Numbered from the stretch's first letter, positions 17,311 to 25,849 are shown. The stretch is DNA of 64,000 bases from an uncultured Collinsella sp. (GCA_958413765.1 CATYVH010000008.1:1-64000), one strand, 5' to 3'. The notes: generated by a model from the letters alone, not told the origin. Numbers and translations are program-made.

Positions 17311-17437
17311 CTCGCCTGCCGGGCGGGGCGGTTAAGTTTGTCGCGAGTTCCGCTCGCAAAGGAAAGCACTTAATGTGCTTTCCGTCTTGCGCAGGACTGT
17401 AGAGCAGCAAACTTAACCGCCCCGCCCGGCAGGCGAG
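17311..17437 (+). other. structured intergenic element, copy A (upstream of ptsH)
   Basis: Perfect 30-bp arms at 17311-17340 and 17408-17437 enclose 67 bases. In the ptsH sense direction the interior reads TCGCGAGTTCCGC, a variable 7 nt, a 9-bp hairpin GGAAAGCAC-TTAAT-GTGCTTTCC, a variable 8 nt, then CAGGACTGTAGAGCAG. The same two conserved blocks and loop occur in copy B (55594-55714), where the hairpin is GGAGGCCAC-TTAAT-GTGGCCTCC, a three-pair compensatory change. The outer arms of A and B are unrelated. The internal variable parts can also pair: CGCAA/TTGCG here, CGCAC/GTGCG in B. It may be a non-coding RNA, a leader structure, or a mobile palindrome. Confidence 0.8.
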
Positions 17438-17577
17438 CGGACAGCGAACGACATCTGTCCAACAATTCGTGCGAAACACAATGAAAAACCGTTTGATGTG
17501 AGTTAATATAAACAACGTCGTGAATCTGACTCCTGCCACATGCATGACAGGGGTTAAACACAAAAAAGGAGTCAACT

Positions 17578-17841
17578 ATGGTTTCTGAGAAGGCTACCCT
17601 CGTTAATCCTCAGGGTCTGCACATGCGTCCGGCTGGTCTGTTCGCCTCCACCATGGGCAAGTACGCCTGTGACGTGACGGTCGTCACCCCCGAGAAGGAG
17701 GTCAACGGCAAGTCCCCGATGGCTCTCATGGCTGCTGGTATCCCCTGCGGCACCGAGGTCGAGGTCAAGTGCGACGGCGCCGACGAGGCCGAGGCTCTGG
17801 CTGCTGCCATCGAGCTCATCAAGAGCGGTCTTGGCGAGTAG
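17578..17841 (+). CDS. ptsH: phosphocarrier protein HPr
   Basis: The 87-residue protein passes phosphate from EI to IIA domains. The active site is GLHMRPAG with His15, and the regulatory Ser46 lies in NGKSPMAL, so an HPr(Ser) kinase elsewhere could act on it. AAAAAAGGAG precedes the start. The gene sits between the structured element A and a hairpin that separates it from ptsI. Confidence 0.97.
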   Translation: MVSEKATLVNPQGLHMRPAGLFASTMGKYACDVTVVTPEKEVNGKSPMALMAAGIPCGTEVEVKCDGADEAEALAAAIELIKSGLGE

Positions 17842-17886
17842 AACTCAAACGGGTCGCATGTTGAACAACTAAGTTCATATTTGGGG

Positions 17887-17922
17887 GCGCAGTGACCTGT
17901 CTTAAGGTAGCTGCGCTCTTTT
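17887..17922 (+). terminator. intercistronic hairpin between ptsH and ptsI
   Basis: GCGCAG (17887-17892) pairs with CTGCGC (17911-17916), and an inner ACCT/AGGT extends the stem. TCTTTT follows. It could be a leaky terminator that lowers ptsI relative to ptsH, since HPr is usually needed in excess. Confidence 0.55.
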
Positions 17923-17974
17923 GTCATGGATATGGCAAAACGCTTTATCACATGACACGGAGAGAGGAATGGGA

Positions 17975-19678
17975 ATGTATCAGGGAGTCAACGCTTCCGA
18001 GGGCATCGGTATCGGCACCGTCATGGTCGCCGTCGATCCCGACTTGACGTTTGAGCCGCACGAGGTTGCTGATTCGGCAGCAGAGAAGGAGCGCTATCAG
18101 ACCGCTCTTTCGGTCTTCTGCGAGAAGACCCAGGCTCAGGCCGATCACATGAAGGAGACGGTGGGCGAGGCCGAGGCCGAGATCATGAGCGGACACATTG
18201 TCCTGGCTCAGGATCCGGGCATGACCGACGCCATCAACGCCGCCATTGACGGCGGCACCTGCGCCGAGCAGGCGCTCATGGACACCTCGACCATGTTCGA
18301 GAACATGTTCCTGTCCATGGACGATGAGATGTTCCGTCTGCGCGCGGCCGACATCGCCGACATCCGCACCGGTATTCTGGCCGAGCTGCTGGGCAAGGAG
18401 GTCGTCGACCTTTCCGTCCTGCCCGAGAACACCGTCGTTGTCGTGCACGACCTCACGCCGTCCATGACCGCCACGATCGATAAGGCGCACGTTGCCGGTA
18501 TCGTCACCGAGACTGGTGGCCGCACGTCGCACTCCGCAATCATTGCGCGCGCCCTCGAGATCCCTGCTGTCCTTTCGGTTTCCAACAGCTGCACCGCACT
18601 GCGCAACGGCATGACCGTTGTCGTCGACGGTGGCAAGGGTATCGTCGAGGCTGATCCCGATGAGGAGACGCTCGCCGCTTACACTGCCAAGGCCGAGGCT
18701 TTCGCTGCCGAGAAGGCGGCTCTCGAGGCCTTCCGCGGCAAGCCGTCCGTGACTGCCGACGGCATCAAGAAGATCATTGCCTGCAACATCGGCAATCCCG
18801 ATGACGTGCCCAACGCGCTCGATCACGACGCCGAGGCTATCGGCCTGTTCCGTTCCGAGTTCCTGTTCATGGACTCTGCTGAGCTTCCTTCCGAGGAGGA
18901 GCAGTTCAACGCCTACCGTAAGGTCGCCAGCGCGCTCAAGGGCGCTCCGGTCATCATCCGCACGCTCGATGTGGGTGGCGACAAGGAGATTCCGTACCTG
19001 CACATGGTCAAGGAAGAGAACCCCTTCATGGGCTTCCGCGCCGTGCGTTACTGCCTGGCCAACCCCGACCAGTACAAGGTCCAGCTCCGCGCCCTGCTGC
19101 GCGCCAGCGCCTTCGGTGACGTCAAGATTATGATCCCGCTCGTCACCTGCGTCGAGGAAGTCTTGGCTGTCAAGGAGCTCGTCGAGCAGTGCAAGACCGA
19201 GCTGACCGAAGAGGGTCGCAAGTTCAACGAGAACATCGAGGTCGGCATCATGGTCGAGACGCCTGCAGCCTCGCTGCTCGCTGACCGCCTGGCCGAGGTC
19301 GCCGACTTCTTCTCCATCGGCACCAACGACCTGATCGGCTACACCATGTGCGCCGACCGTGGCAACGACACCATCTCCAACCTGTACCAGGTTTACTATC
19401 CCGCCGTGCTCCGCTCGCTCAAGAACATCATCGAGAGCGGCGTGAAGGCCGGCATCATGGTCGGTATGTGCGGCGAGGCCGCTGCCGATCCGTTGCTCGA
19501 GCCGCTGCTGATCAGCTGGGGCCTGGAGGAGTTCTCGATGAGCGCTCCGTCCATCCTGCGCGCCCGCAAGACCATCAGCCAGTGGACCAAGGCCGAGTGC
19601 GACGAGCTCGCCGAGAAGGCGCTCGCCTGCAACACCGCTGCCGAGGTCAAGGCACTGCTCGAGTCCGCAGCTCGCTAA
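17975..19678 (+). CDS. ptsI: PTS enzyme I (phosphoenolpyruvate--protein phosphotransferase)
   Basis: The 567-residue cytoplasmic enzyme takes phosphate from PEP and gives it to HPr. The phosphorylated His186 is in GGRTSHSAIIAR. The PEP-binding barrel includes GLFRSEFLFMD, RTLDVGGDKEIPY, and SIGTNDLIGYTMCADRGN, with the catalytic Cys near GMCGEAA. GAGAGG lies 7 bp before ATG 17975; ATG 17969 is only 1-2 bp from it, so the later start is preferred. It follows ptsH by 133 bp with an intervening hairpin. Confidence 0.97.
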   Translation: MYQGVNASEGIGIGTVMVAVDPDLTFEPHEVADSAAEKERYQTALSVFCEKTQAQADHMKETVGEAEAEIMSGHIVLAQDPGMTDAINAAIDGGTCAEQALMDTSTMFENMFLSMDDEMFRLRAADIADIRTGILAELLGKEVVDLSVLPENTVVVVHDLTPSMTATIDKAHVAGIVTETGGRTSHSAIIARALEIPAVLSVSNSCTALRNGMTVVVDGGKGIVEADPDEETLAAYTAKAEAFAAEKAALEAFRGKPSVTADGIKKIIACNIGNPDDVPNALDHDAEAIGLFRSEFLFMDSAELPSEEEQFNAYRKVASALKGAPVIIRTLDVGGDKEIPYLHMVKEENPFMGFRAVRYCLANPDQYKVQLRALLRASAFGDVKIMIPLVTCVEEVLAVKELVEQCKTELTEEGRKFNENIEVGIMVETPAASLLADRLAEVADFFSIGTNDLIGYTMCADRGNDTISNLYQVYYPAVLRSLKNIIESGVKAGIMVGMCGEAAADPLLEPLLISWGLEEFSMSAPSILRARKTISQWTKAECDELAEKALACNTAAEVKALLESAAR

Positions 19679-19752
19679 TTTGGTATCAGAGGTAACCGCG
19701 TGGTTGGAATGGGCCGGCCACGCGGCCCTCACATATACAGGGGGTACTGTAA

Positions 19753-20685
19753 ATGTTCTACACGCTAACCGCTAACCCGGCTGTCGACATGACGGTTTCG
19801 AGCTCTCCGCTCGAGCCCGACGAGAACGTCCGCACCGGCTCGGCCAGCTACACGGCTAACGGCAAGGGCCTCGACGTGTCCTTCGCCTTTAAGAAGATGG
19901 GCGTCGACACCGTCGCGCTCGGTTTCTTCGCCGGCTTCACGGGCAAGTTCATCGTCGAGGAGGTCATGAACCTGGGTTGCCTCTGCCGCCCGGTCTGGAC
20001 CGACGGTATCACGCGCATCAACACCTACGTCAACGATGGCCAGCACGAGTACGGCATCCTGAACCCCGGTGCTCCGATCACGCCGCAGCATCAGGAGGAG
20101 CTCTACAACATCCTGGACACCGCGGGCGACCTTGAGTGCCTGATCGTCTCCGGCTCCGTGCCTCCCAAAGCTACGCCCGACTTCCTGGCTCAGGTCATGG
20201 AGCACGCTCAGGCCCGTGGCGCCGACGTCGTCCTGGACCTGTCCTCCGACAAGCTCAAGGAGCTCGCTCACAAGAAGCCGCTGCTCATTAAGCCGAACCA
20301 TCACGAGATGAAGGCTATCTTCGGCGTGCCGGTCGACACCGACGACGAGGTCCGCGTTGCCATGAAGCTGGCTCACGAGGCCGGCGTCCAGAACGTGCTG
20401 CTCACCCGTGGTAGCCGCGGTGACGCTTACTTCTCCAACGGCGAGGACATCTGGTATGCCAAGCGTGAGTTCAACATCAAGCTTGTCTCTTCCGTCTGCG
20501 CCGGCGACTGCACCCTCGCTGCGTTCCTGCACAAGTGGTACAGGGATCGCGACAACGTCGAGGAGGCCATGAAGCTCGCTATGGCCACCGGCGCCAACGT
20601 TGCTGAGTCCGTCGGCATCGGCGACTTTGGTCACGTCGACGAGTACAGCAAGCGCGTTGCCGTTCGCAAGCTCGATCGCAAGTAA
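19753..20685 (+). CDS. fruK: PfkB-family 1-phosphofructokinase-like kinase (copy 1)
   Basis: The 310-residue kinase has the PfkB N-terminal pattern (TLTANPAVDMTV, GKGLDVSFAFKKMG) and a C-terminal ATP/anion-hole motif reading CAGDCTLAAF. The catalytic Asp is kept, but the usual first Gly of GAGDS is Cys, and Ser is also Cys. FruK phosphorylates fructose-1-phosphate from a IIBC permease; tagatose-6-phosphate kinase (LacC) is the close alternative. It follows ptsI by 74 bp and is paralogous to the next gene. Confidence 0.85.
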   Translation: MFYTLTANPAVDMTVSSSPLEPDENVRTGSASYTANGKGLDVSFAFKKMGVDTVALGFFAGFTGKFIVEEVMNLGCLCRPVWTDGITRINTYVNDGQHEYGILNPGAPITPQHQEELYNILDTAGDLECLIVSGSVPPKATPDFLAQVMEHAQARGADVVLDLSSDKLKELAHKKPLLIKPNHHEMKAIFGVPVDTDDEVRVAMKLAHEAGVQNVLLTRGSRGDAYFSNGEDIWYAKREFNIKLVSSVCAGDCTLAAFLHKWYRDRDNVEEAMKLAMATGANVAESVGIGDFGHVDEYSKRVAVRKLDRK

Positions 20686-20711
20686 GCGAAACACGACAAA
20701 CTCGTGCGCAT

Positions 20712-20746
20712 ACGGCGTCCCGGTTTCGACCGGGGCGCCGTTTTTT
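20712..20746 (+). terminator. intrinsic terminator after kinase copy 1
   Basis: A 13-bp stem starting at 20712 is capped by a TTCG tetraloop (20725-20728) and followed by six T residues, a very strong terminator. Confidence 0.95.
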
Positions 20747-20868
20747 GTCCCACTCGAACCTCGGAGCCGCGCTTCACGCGTTCCACACCGTTCACCGAGT
20801 TGTTGTAGCCTTTTGCCGAAGCGTGGAATATACTTTCATTAACACGTTGCTTCGTGAAAGGAACATTC

Positions 20869-21801
20869 ATGATTTACACGCTTACTGCAAATCCCGCTAT
20901 TGACTACAACATCTCCTGCGATGGCTTGTCCGCCAACACCGTTACCCGCACCCGTAACGCTGTCTACACCCCCAACGGCAAGGGTCTCAACGTTTCGTTT
21001 ACGCTCGACCACTACGGCGTCGACACCACGATCCTGGGCTTCTTCGCCGGCTTCTCGGGTGAGTATATCGTTAAGGGCGCCGAGGCCCTGGGCGTGCCCG
21101 TCAAGCCCGTGTGGACTGACGGCATCACGCGTGTTAACGTGTTCCTCAACGCCGGTCCCGACACCGAGTACAACATGGTCAACGCCGGTGCCGCCATCAA
21201 CGAAGCCAACGAGCAGGAGATGTTTGAGCTTATCGATTCGCTCGATGACATGACCTGCCTGGTTATCAGCGGCTCGCTGCCCCCCAACACCTCCGAGAGC
21301 TTCCTGGCAGAGGTCCTGCGTCGCGTGAAGGCGAAGGGCGCCGAGTTCGTGCTCGATATCTCGAGCCATCAGCTGGCCGACCTCATTGCTATGGAGCCGT
21401 TGCTCATTAAGCCTAACGACGACGAGCTGCTCGACATCTTTGGCATTAAGGTGAGCGGTGGCGACGACGAGTCCGTCAAGGGCGCCATGGCCGAGCTGCA
21501 CGCCAAGGGCGCTAAGAATGTACTGCTGACGCTCGGCGGCGACGGCGCGTACTTCTCCAACGGCGAGCACATCTGGTTTGCCAACCGCACCTTCGACGTC
21601 AAGCTGCTGTCGACCGTCTGCGCGGGCGACTCCGCGCTGGCCGCCTTCCTGTCCGTGTGGCACGACGCCCCCGAGCGCGTCGAGGATGCCCTGCGCCTCT
21701 CGATGGCCACCGGCGCCAACGTGGTCGAGTGCCCGGGTCTGGGCGATTTTGCCAAGGTCGATGAGTATCAGAAGGGTATTGCAATCCGTCAGGTTTGCTA
21801 G
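20869..21801 (+). CDS. fruK: PfkB-family 1-phosphofructokinase-like kinase (copy 2)
   Basis: The 310-residue protein is the same length as copy 1 and shares its layout (TLTANPAIDYNI, GKGLNVSFTLDHYG, LLIKPNDDEL), with the anion-hole motif CAGDSALAAF, again Cys in place of Gly but with Ser retained. It has its own terminators on both sides and a start with AAAGGAAC 5-6 bp upstream (ATG 20869), so it is separately transcribed. The two paralogues may serve different phosphosugars, for example fructose-1-P and tagatose-6-P; the sequence alone does not say which. Confidence 0.85.
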   Translation: MIYTLTANPAIDYNISCDGLSANTVTRTRNAVYTPNGKGLNVSFTLDHYGVDTTILGFFAGFSGEYIVKGAEALGVPVKPVWTDGITRVNVFLNAGPDTEYNMVNAGAAINEANEQEMFELIDSLDDMTCLVISGSLPPNTSESFLAEVLRRVKAKGAEFVLDISSHQLADLIAMEPLLIKPNDDELLDIFGIKVSGGDDESVKGAMAELHAKGAKNVLLTLGGDGAYFSNGEHIWFANRTFDVKLLSTVCAGDSALAAFLSVWHDAPERVEDALRLSMATGANVVECPGLGDFAKVDEYQKGIAIRQVC

Positions 21802-21834
21802 TTCCGGCACCTTGCCTGAATAGTTCAATTATTT

Positions 21835-21868
21835 CGCATCCGTCTTAGACCAGGACGGATGCGTTTTT
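21835..21868 (+). terminator. intrinsic terminator after kinase copy 2
   Basis: CGCATCCGTC (21835-21844) pairs perfectly with GACGGATGCG (21854-21863), followed by TTTTT. Confidence 0.93.
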
Positions 21869-21965
21869 GTTTATCGGACTTGCGTGTGCAGTGGAGGCTG
21901 TTTCTTGCTAGACTTCTTGCAGACGCAATCGATAGCCAATTTGATAGTCGCAGGAGGCCATAGGC

Positions 21966-23360
21966 ATGTGCAATGTTTCGCTCAACGGTACGCAGCCGAC
22001 CGATGCCTCTATCCGTGTCCTGCGTGCGCTTGAGGCAGCAGGTCTTGAGGCTTGGTACGTGGGCGGTTGGGTACGTGATGCCCTGATGGGACGCCCCAGC
22101 CACGATGTTGACATGTGCTGCAGCGGCCTGTGGCAGGAGTCCAAAGAGGCGCTCGAAGCGGCTGATATTGCCGTGGTTGAGTCGGGCATAAAATTTGGCG
22201 GCATCACGGCTATTTGCGATGATGAGCGCATTGAGGTCACCACCTACCGCCTAGACGGCTTTTACACCGACGGCCGCCATCCCCAGAGTGTGGAGCGTGC
22301 GGCGTCGCTTGAGGACGATCTGGCGCGTCGTGACTTTACCGTTAACGCTATGGCCTGGCATCCCGAGCGTGGTCTTGTCGACCGCTACGATGGTCAGGGC
22401 GACCTAGACCGCAAGCTCATCCGCGCCGTTGGAGATCCCAAGCGTCGTTTTAACGAGGATGCCCTGCGCATGTTGCGCGCGGTGCGTTTTGCCTGCCGTC
22501 TGGATTTTATGATCGAGCCCAAGACTAAACAGGCGCTTGCCGAGTGCGCGCCGCTGCTCGATGCTGTAGCGCGCGAGCGCGTGGGCATTGAGCTCGAGGG
22601 TATCCTTTCGACCGGCCACGGGGGAGACGCCATGCTGCGCTACCCCGAGCTCATCTGCGCCGCCGTGCCCGAGTTTGCAGCGGGTCGCGGGTTTGATCAG
22701 CGCAGCGTCTATCATGCGTTTAACGTTTACGAGCATATCGCCCGTGTGCTGACGGTGGCGGGGGAGTTGGCGCTGTGCGACGGCTTTACACCCTCAATGA
22801 GCCTAATGTGGGCGGCGTTTTTGCACGACGTTTCCAAGCCCGATTGCTTTACGGTCGACCATGCGGGCAGCGGCCACTTTTACGGTCACCCCGAGCTCGG
22901 GGCCAAGAAGGCGCGCGCCATCATGGATCGCTTGGCGCTTTCGCACGACTTGGTCCGCGACGTGTGCCTGCTCATTAAGTACCACGACAAGCCGCTGCGC
23001 CCCGAGCGCTCCTGCTTGCTCAATATGATGCGCTTGCTTTCGGGCGAGGGCGTCGATACGCCGCGCCTGATGGACGAGCTTATGGACCTTAAGCGTGCCG
23101 ACACGCTGGGCAAGGCGCCGTCGTGCTTCTATTACGTCGAGACGATCGAAGAGATGCGCTCACTCGCCCATGATTTGTTGGAGGCGGGGGAGCCCTATTC
23201 GCTCAAGATGCTTGCTATCAACGGCGGCGACTTGATTCGTGCCGGTGTGAAGCCGGGGCCCGAGCTAGGCCAGCTACTCAACGCCGCCCTCGAAGCCGTT
23301 ATCGAGGACAACATCCCCAACGATCGCGAAACCCTTTTGGTTCATCTCAACTTGAATTAG
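21966..23360 (+). CDS. cca: CCA tRNA nucleotidyltransferase (HD-domain type)
   Basis: The 464-residue enzyme adds or repairs the 3' CCA of tRNAs. The nucleotidyltransferase head shows VGGWVRDALMGRPSHDVDM, with the DxD metal site, and RRDFTVNAMAWHP. The RNA-binding RFNEDALRMLRAVRFA follows. A C-terminal HD phosphohydrolase domain (FLHDVSKPD, with later YHDKPL) suggests extra phosphatase activity. AGGAGG lies 8 bp before the ATG. It is followed directly by two tRNA genes; both carry genomically encoded CCA, so they do not need it for first addition. Confidence 0.95.
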   Translation: MCNVSLNGTQPTDASIRVLRALEAAGLEAWYVGGWVRDALMGRPSHDVDMCCSGLWQESKEALEAADIAVVESGIKFGGITAICDDERIEVTTYRLDGFYTDGRHPQSVERAASLEDDLARRDFTVNAMAWHPERGLVDRYDGQGDLDRKLIRAVGDPKRRFNEDALRMLRAVRFACRLDFMIEPKTKQALAECAPLLDAVARERVGIELEGILSTGHGGDAMLRYPELICAAVPEFAAGRGFDQRSVYHAFNVYEHIARVLTVAGELALCDGFTPSMSLMWAAFLHDVSKPDCFTVDHAGSGHFYGHPELGAKKARAIMDRLALSHDLVRDVCLLIKYHDKPLRPERSCLLNMMRLLSGEGVDTPRLMDELMDLKRADTLGKAPSCFYYVETIEEMRSLAHDLLEAGEPYSLKMLAINGGDLIRAGVKPGPELGQLLNAALEAVIEDNIPNDRETLLVHLNLN

Positions 23361-23487
23361 CTAATTAGTTGACCTGCGCGTTCCATAACCTGTCGACAAT
23401 TTTTCGGCAATTTGGAATTTCTTCTTGCGCTGATGTTTTTTGTCCCGTAATATATTTCCTCGCAGCACGGCAGTGCAGATGTCATGT

Positions 23488-23564
23488 GGCCCGTTCGTCT
23501 AGCGGTTTAGGACGCCGCCCTCTCAAGGCGGAGATCACCAGTTCGAATCTGGTACGGGCTACCA
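23488..23564 (+). tRNA. tRNA-Glu (CTC), copy 1
   Basis: A complete cloverleaf: 7-bp acceptor stem (G-T first pair), D arm GTCTAGCGGTTTAGGAC, anticodon stem CCGCC/GGCGG around CTCTCAA with anticodon CTC, T arm ACCAG-TTCGAAT-CTGGT, discriminator A and an encoded CCA. It decodes GAG, the dominant Glu codon in this window. Confidence 0.95.
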
Positions 23565-23586
23565 CTTCTTTTCTGCCGAGGCCTAT

Positions 23587-23663
23587 GGCCCGTTCGTCTA
23601 GCGGTTTAGGACGCCGCCCTCTCAAGGCGGAGATCACCAGTTCGAATCTGGTACGGGCTACCA
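23587..23663 (+). tRNA. tRNA-Glu (CTC), copy 2
   Basis: Identical to the preceding tRNA over all 77 bases including CCA, 22 bp downstream, so a recent tandem duplication or gene conversion. Both copies are probably processed from one transcript ending at the terminator at 23674-23706. Confidence 0.95.
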
Positions 23664-23673
23664 CGCATCTGAT

Positions 23674-23706
23674 ACCCGGTCTTTCCACGGAAGACCGGGT
23701 TTTTTA
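23674..23706 (+). terminator. intrinsic terminator after the tRNA pair
   Basis: ACCCGGTCTT and AAGACCGGGT form a 10-bp stem with a short inner CC/GG, followed by TTTTTT. Confidence 0.93.
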
Positions 23707-23813
23707 TTATCAAACAACTGTCTGTCATTCCCGTTTGAACAAGAGCTTTGCGTTCTGCTTATGGCCCTTACGGGTACAATAACCAAGATATTTTGACTGT
23801 TAGAAGGAGTCTC

Positions 23814-25121
23814 ATGACGGAGTCCTCTCAGCATACGTCCAAGCCCCAGGTCGAGGTTGAGGCCTCGGGCGGCGATGACAATAAGAGCGCACGCCGCGGC
23901 GCAATCTTTATCGGCGTTGTGCTGGTGGGTTATATCGTCTATCTGGTGGTAACCGGGCAGATGGGGCAGTTCTGGGCTGCTATGTCGAGCGTCCAGGCGC
24001 CCTGGCTCGTTGTCGCGTGTCTTTGCATGTTCATGTATCTGTTCTTTGGCATTGTGGCCTATGCGATCGCCGTCTGGCTCGACCCCAATTCACCCGTCGG
24101 CATTCGCGACCTGATCTCGGTCGAGGCGAGTGGCATCTTCTTTGGCAACCTGACGCCCATGATGATGGGCTCTACGCCTGCCCAGATCTACCGCCTGACC
24201 AAAGCGGGCCAAAACGTGGGCGAAGCGGGTGCCACGCAGTTCACCCGATTTATTGTGTATCAGTTTGGCCTAGTTGCCTGGGGCGCTATCCTATTGCTTG
24301 CTCGCATGCCGTTTTTTGCCGAGCGCTATGGCGACATGACGCTGCTGTGCGTCTTTAGTTTTGGCGGTCACTGCTGCATCCTGCTCGGCATCTTCGCCGT
24401 CGCGCTCATGCCTAAGACCGTCACGCGCGTCGCCCATTGCATCATCAATTGGCTCGAGCGCATAGGTGTCTCGGCCACTAAGATCGATGGATGGCGCTCG
24501 TTTGTCGATGGCGAGATCTACTCCTTCTCCGAGAAGTTCAAGCTTTCGGCCGGACATTTTTCTTCCATGCTGCTCACCGTGTTTATCACCATGCTGCAGC
24601 TCGCGTTTTTCTATCTGGTGCCGTATTTTCTGATGCTCGCCTTTGGCCACCACGAGGTCGACTTTTTCTCGGTCATGGCCGCGAGCGCCTTTGTCCAGCT
24701 GCTGAGCTCTGCGGTTCCCTTGCCCGGTGGAACTGGTGGCGCTGAGGGCGGCTTTGCTTTGTTCTTGGGTCATTTCTTTGGGTCGGCTTCGACCGCCGGC
24801 TATCTGCTGTGGCGTCTCATTACGTTTATCGCGCCGACCATTTTGGCTGCGCCCCTGCTGGGCCTTAAGAGCGCCCACAACGAGAGTATCCATGCGCGCT
24901 GGGATCGCGTGATGCGCAAGCTCGGCCGCGCGCCTCAGACGCCCTCTGCGCCCACTAAGCCGCACCCCACGAATGCAGTTACCGTTGATCCCAGGAAGCA
25001 CGCTCAGAAGGCTTCTGGGACCGCTAAGCCGGCTCATAAAGCCTATGTGCGACAGACGGGCGACGGTATCCGCGTATCTCCGTCGGCACTCAATAAGAAG
25101 AAGCACCCTAAGTCGCAGTAG
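23814..25121 (+). CDS. polytopic membrane protein, lysylphosphatidylglycerol synthase/flippase-like (UPF0104)
   Basis: The 435-residue protein has a charged N-terminal tail, about eight hydrophobic segments (from about residue 31 to 365) and a basic Pro/Lys-rich cytoplasmic tail. Features of the UPF0104/AglD-MprF-type membrane domain include GNLTPMMMGSTPAQIYRL and the SAVPLPGGTGGAEGGFALFL loop late in the domain. It lacks the cytoplasmic aminoacyl-transfer domain of MprF, so it may move a lipid or glycolipid; the substrate is unknown. GAAGGAG precedes ATG 23814. A TACAAT box lies about 40 bp upstream. Confidence 0.85.
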   Translation: MTESSQHTSKPQVEVEASGGDDNKSARRGAIFIGVVLVGYIVYLVVTGQMGQFWAAMSSVQAPWLVVACLCMFMYLFFGIVAYAIAVWLDPNSPVGIRDLISVEASGIFFGNLTPMMMGSTPAQIYRLTKAGQNVGEAGATQFTRFIVYQFGLVAWGAILLLARMPFFAERYGDMTLLCVFSFGGHCCILLGIFAVALMPKTVTRVAHCIINWLERIGVSATKIDGWRSFVDGEIYSFSEKFKLSAGHFSSMLLTVFITMLQLAFFYLVPYFLMLAFGHHEVDFFSVMAASAFVQLLSSAVPLPGGTGGAEGGFALFLGHFFGSASTAGYLLWRLITFIAPTILAAPLLGLKSAHNESIHARWDRVMRKLGRAPQTPSAPTKPHPTNAVTVDPRKHAQKASGTAKPAHKAYVRQTGDGIRVSPSALNKKKHPKSQ

Positions 25122-25237
25122 GACAGTCGTGCGTTCTTCATGATGCGGGGCATATTTGTGCTGTATGGGGGATAATCCTCTTACGTAGATTATCTCTCAT
25201 CTGTTGATGAATGCCCGCATATCGAAGGGACACGTCT

Positions 25238-25849
25238 ATGGACACCAGCAAACCGCGTCTTGATCGCCGCATCGTTCGCAGCCGCAATGCCATCCTTTCC
25301 GCTTTCGAGCGCCTGCTCATGGAAAAGCCGCTGGCAGACATTACGGTGAGTGCCATCGCGCGCGAGGCCAATGTCGACCGCAAGACCTTTTACGTTCACT
25401 TTGGTACGGTTGATGGCTTGCTCGATGCCATTGCCGTCGATGTGGTGGAGATGATTGTCGACTCGGTTGAGAAAACGCTTGCCTCCATGGACGGCGACAC
25501 CAACGAGCGCGCCCTGGGCGCGGCGGCGACCTTCTTTAAAACCGTTAACGAGGCACTATGCAACAACTTGGTGCTCAATCGTCAGCTGATCGAGAACATT
25601 CCGCTCGATGATTTTATGGCTCGTCTTCGTGCGCCGCTCGAACACGAGATTGCCGAGCGCGATCTGCTGCCCCAAGGTCTCAAGGACGAGATGTTCGACT
25701 ACTATCTGGCGTTCTTGCTGTCGGGTATTATCGGTATCTATCGCACGTGGGCCCTGTCTGATGGCTCGGTTCCTATCGAGCGCGTCTCGGAGGTCGCCAA
25801 CGACCTGACTCTCAATGGCCTATCGAGTCTGGAATCTCGCTTGGATTAG
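25238..25849 (+). CDS. TetR/AcrR-family transcriptional regulator
   Basis: The 203-residue protein has an N-terminal TetR HTH (AILSAFERLLMEKPLADIT, then VSAIAREANVDRKTFYVHFG, about residues 13-53) and a helical ligand domain resembling TetR_C of the DhaS type (YLAFLLSGIIGIYRTW). GAAGGGA lies 7 bp before ATG 25238. Its target is not evident; the upstream membrane gene is codirectional. Its stop codon is exactly adjacent to an IS3 transposase fragment, so its last residues may have been changed by that insertion. Confidence 0.9.
   Translation: MDTSKPRLDRRIVRSRNAILSAFERLLMEKPLADITVSAIAREANVDRKTFYVHFGTVDGLLDAIAVDVVEMIVDSVEKTLASMDGDTNERALGAAATFFKTVNEALCNNLVLNRQLIENIPLDDFMARLRAPLEHEIAERDLLPQGLKDEMFDYYLAFLLSGIIGIYRTWALSDGSVPIERVSEVANDLTLNGLSSLESRLD

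Noticed and set aside
17157..17369. 70-codon - strand frame in the spacer before ptsH
   Set aside because: Its N-terminal half lies inside the structured element and its remainder across small hairpins. No ribosome-binding site or family match; I cannot support it, though conservation in other genomes would change this.
23482..23688. 68-codon - strand frame over the tRNA genes, translating as a repeated RTRFELVISALRGRRPKPL peptide
   Set aside because: It is a translation of the two tRNA-Glu genes on the wrong strand, a well-known spurious protein type.
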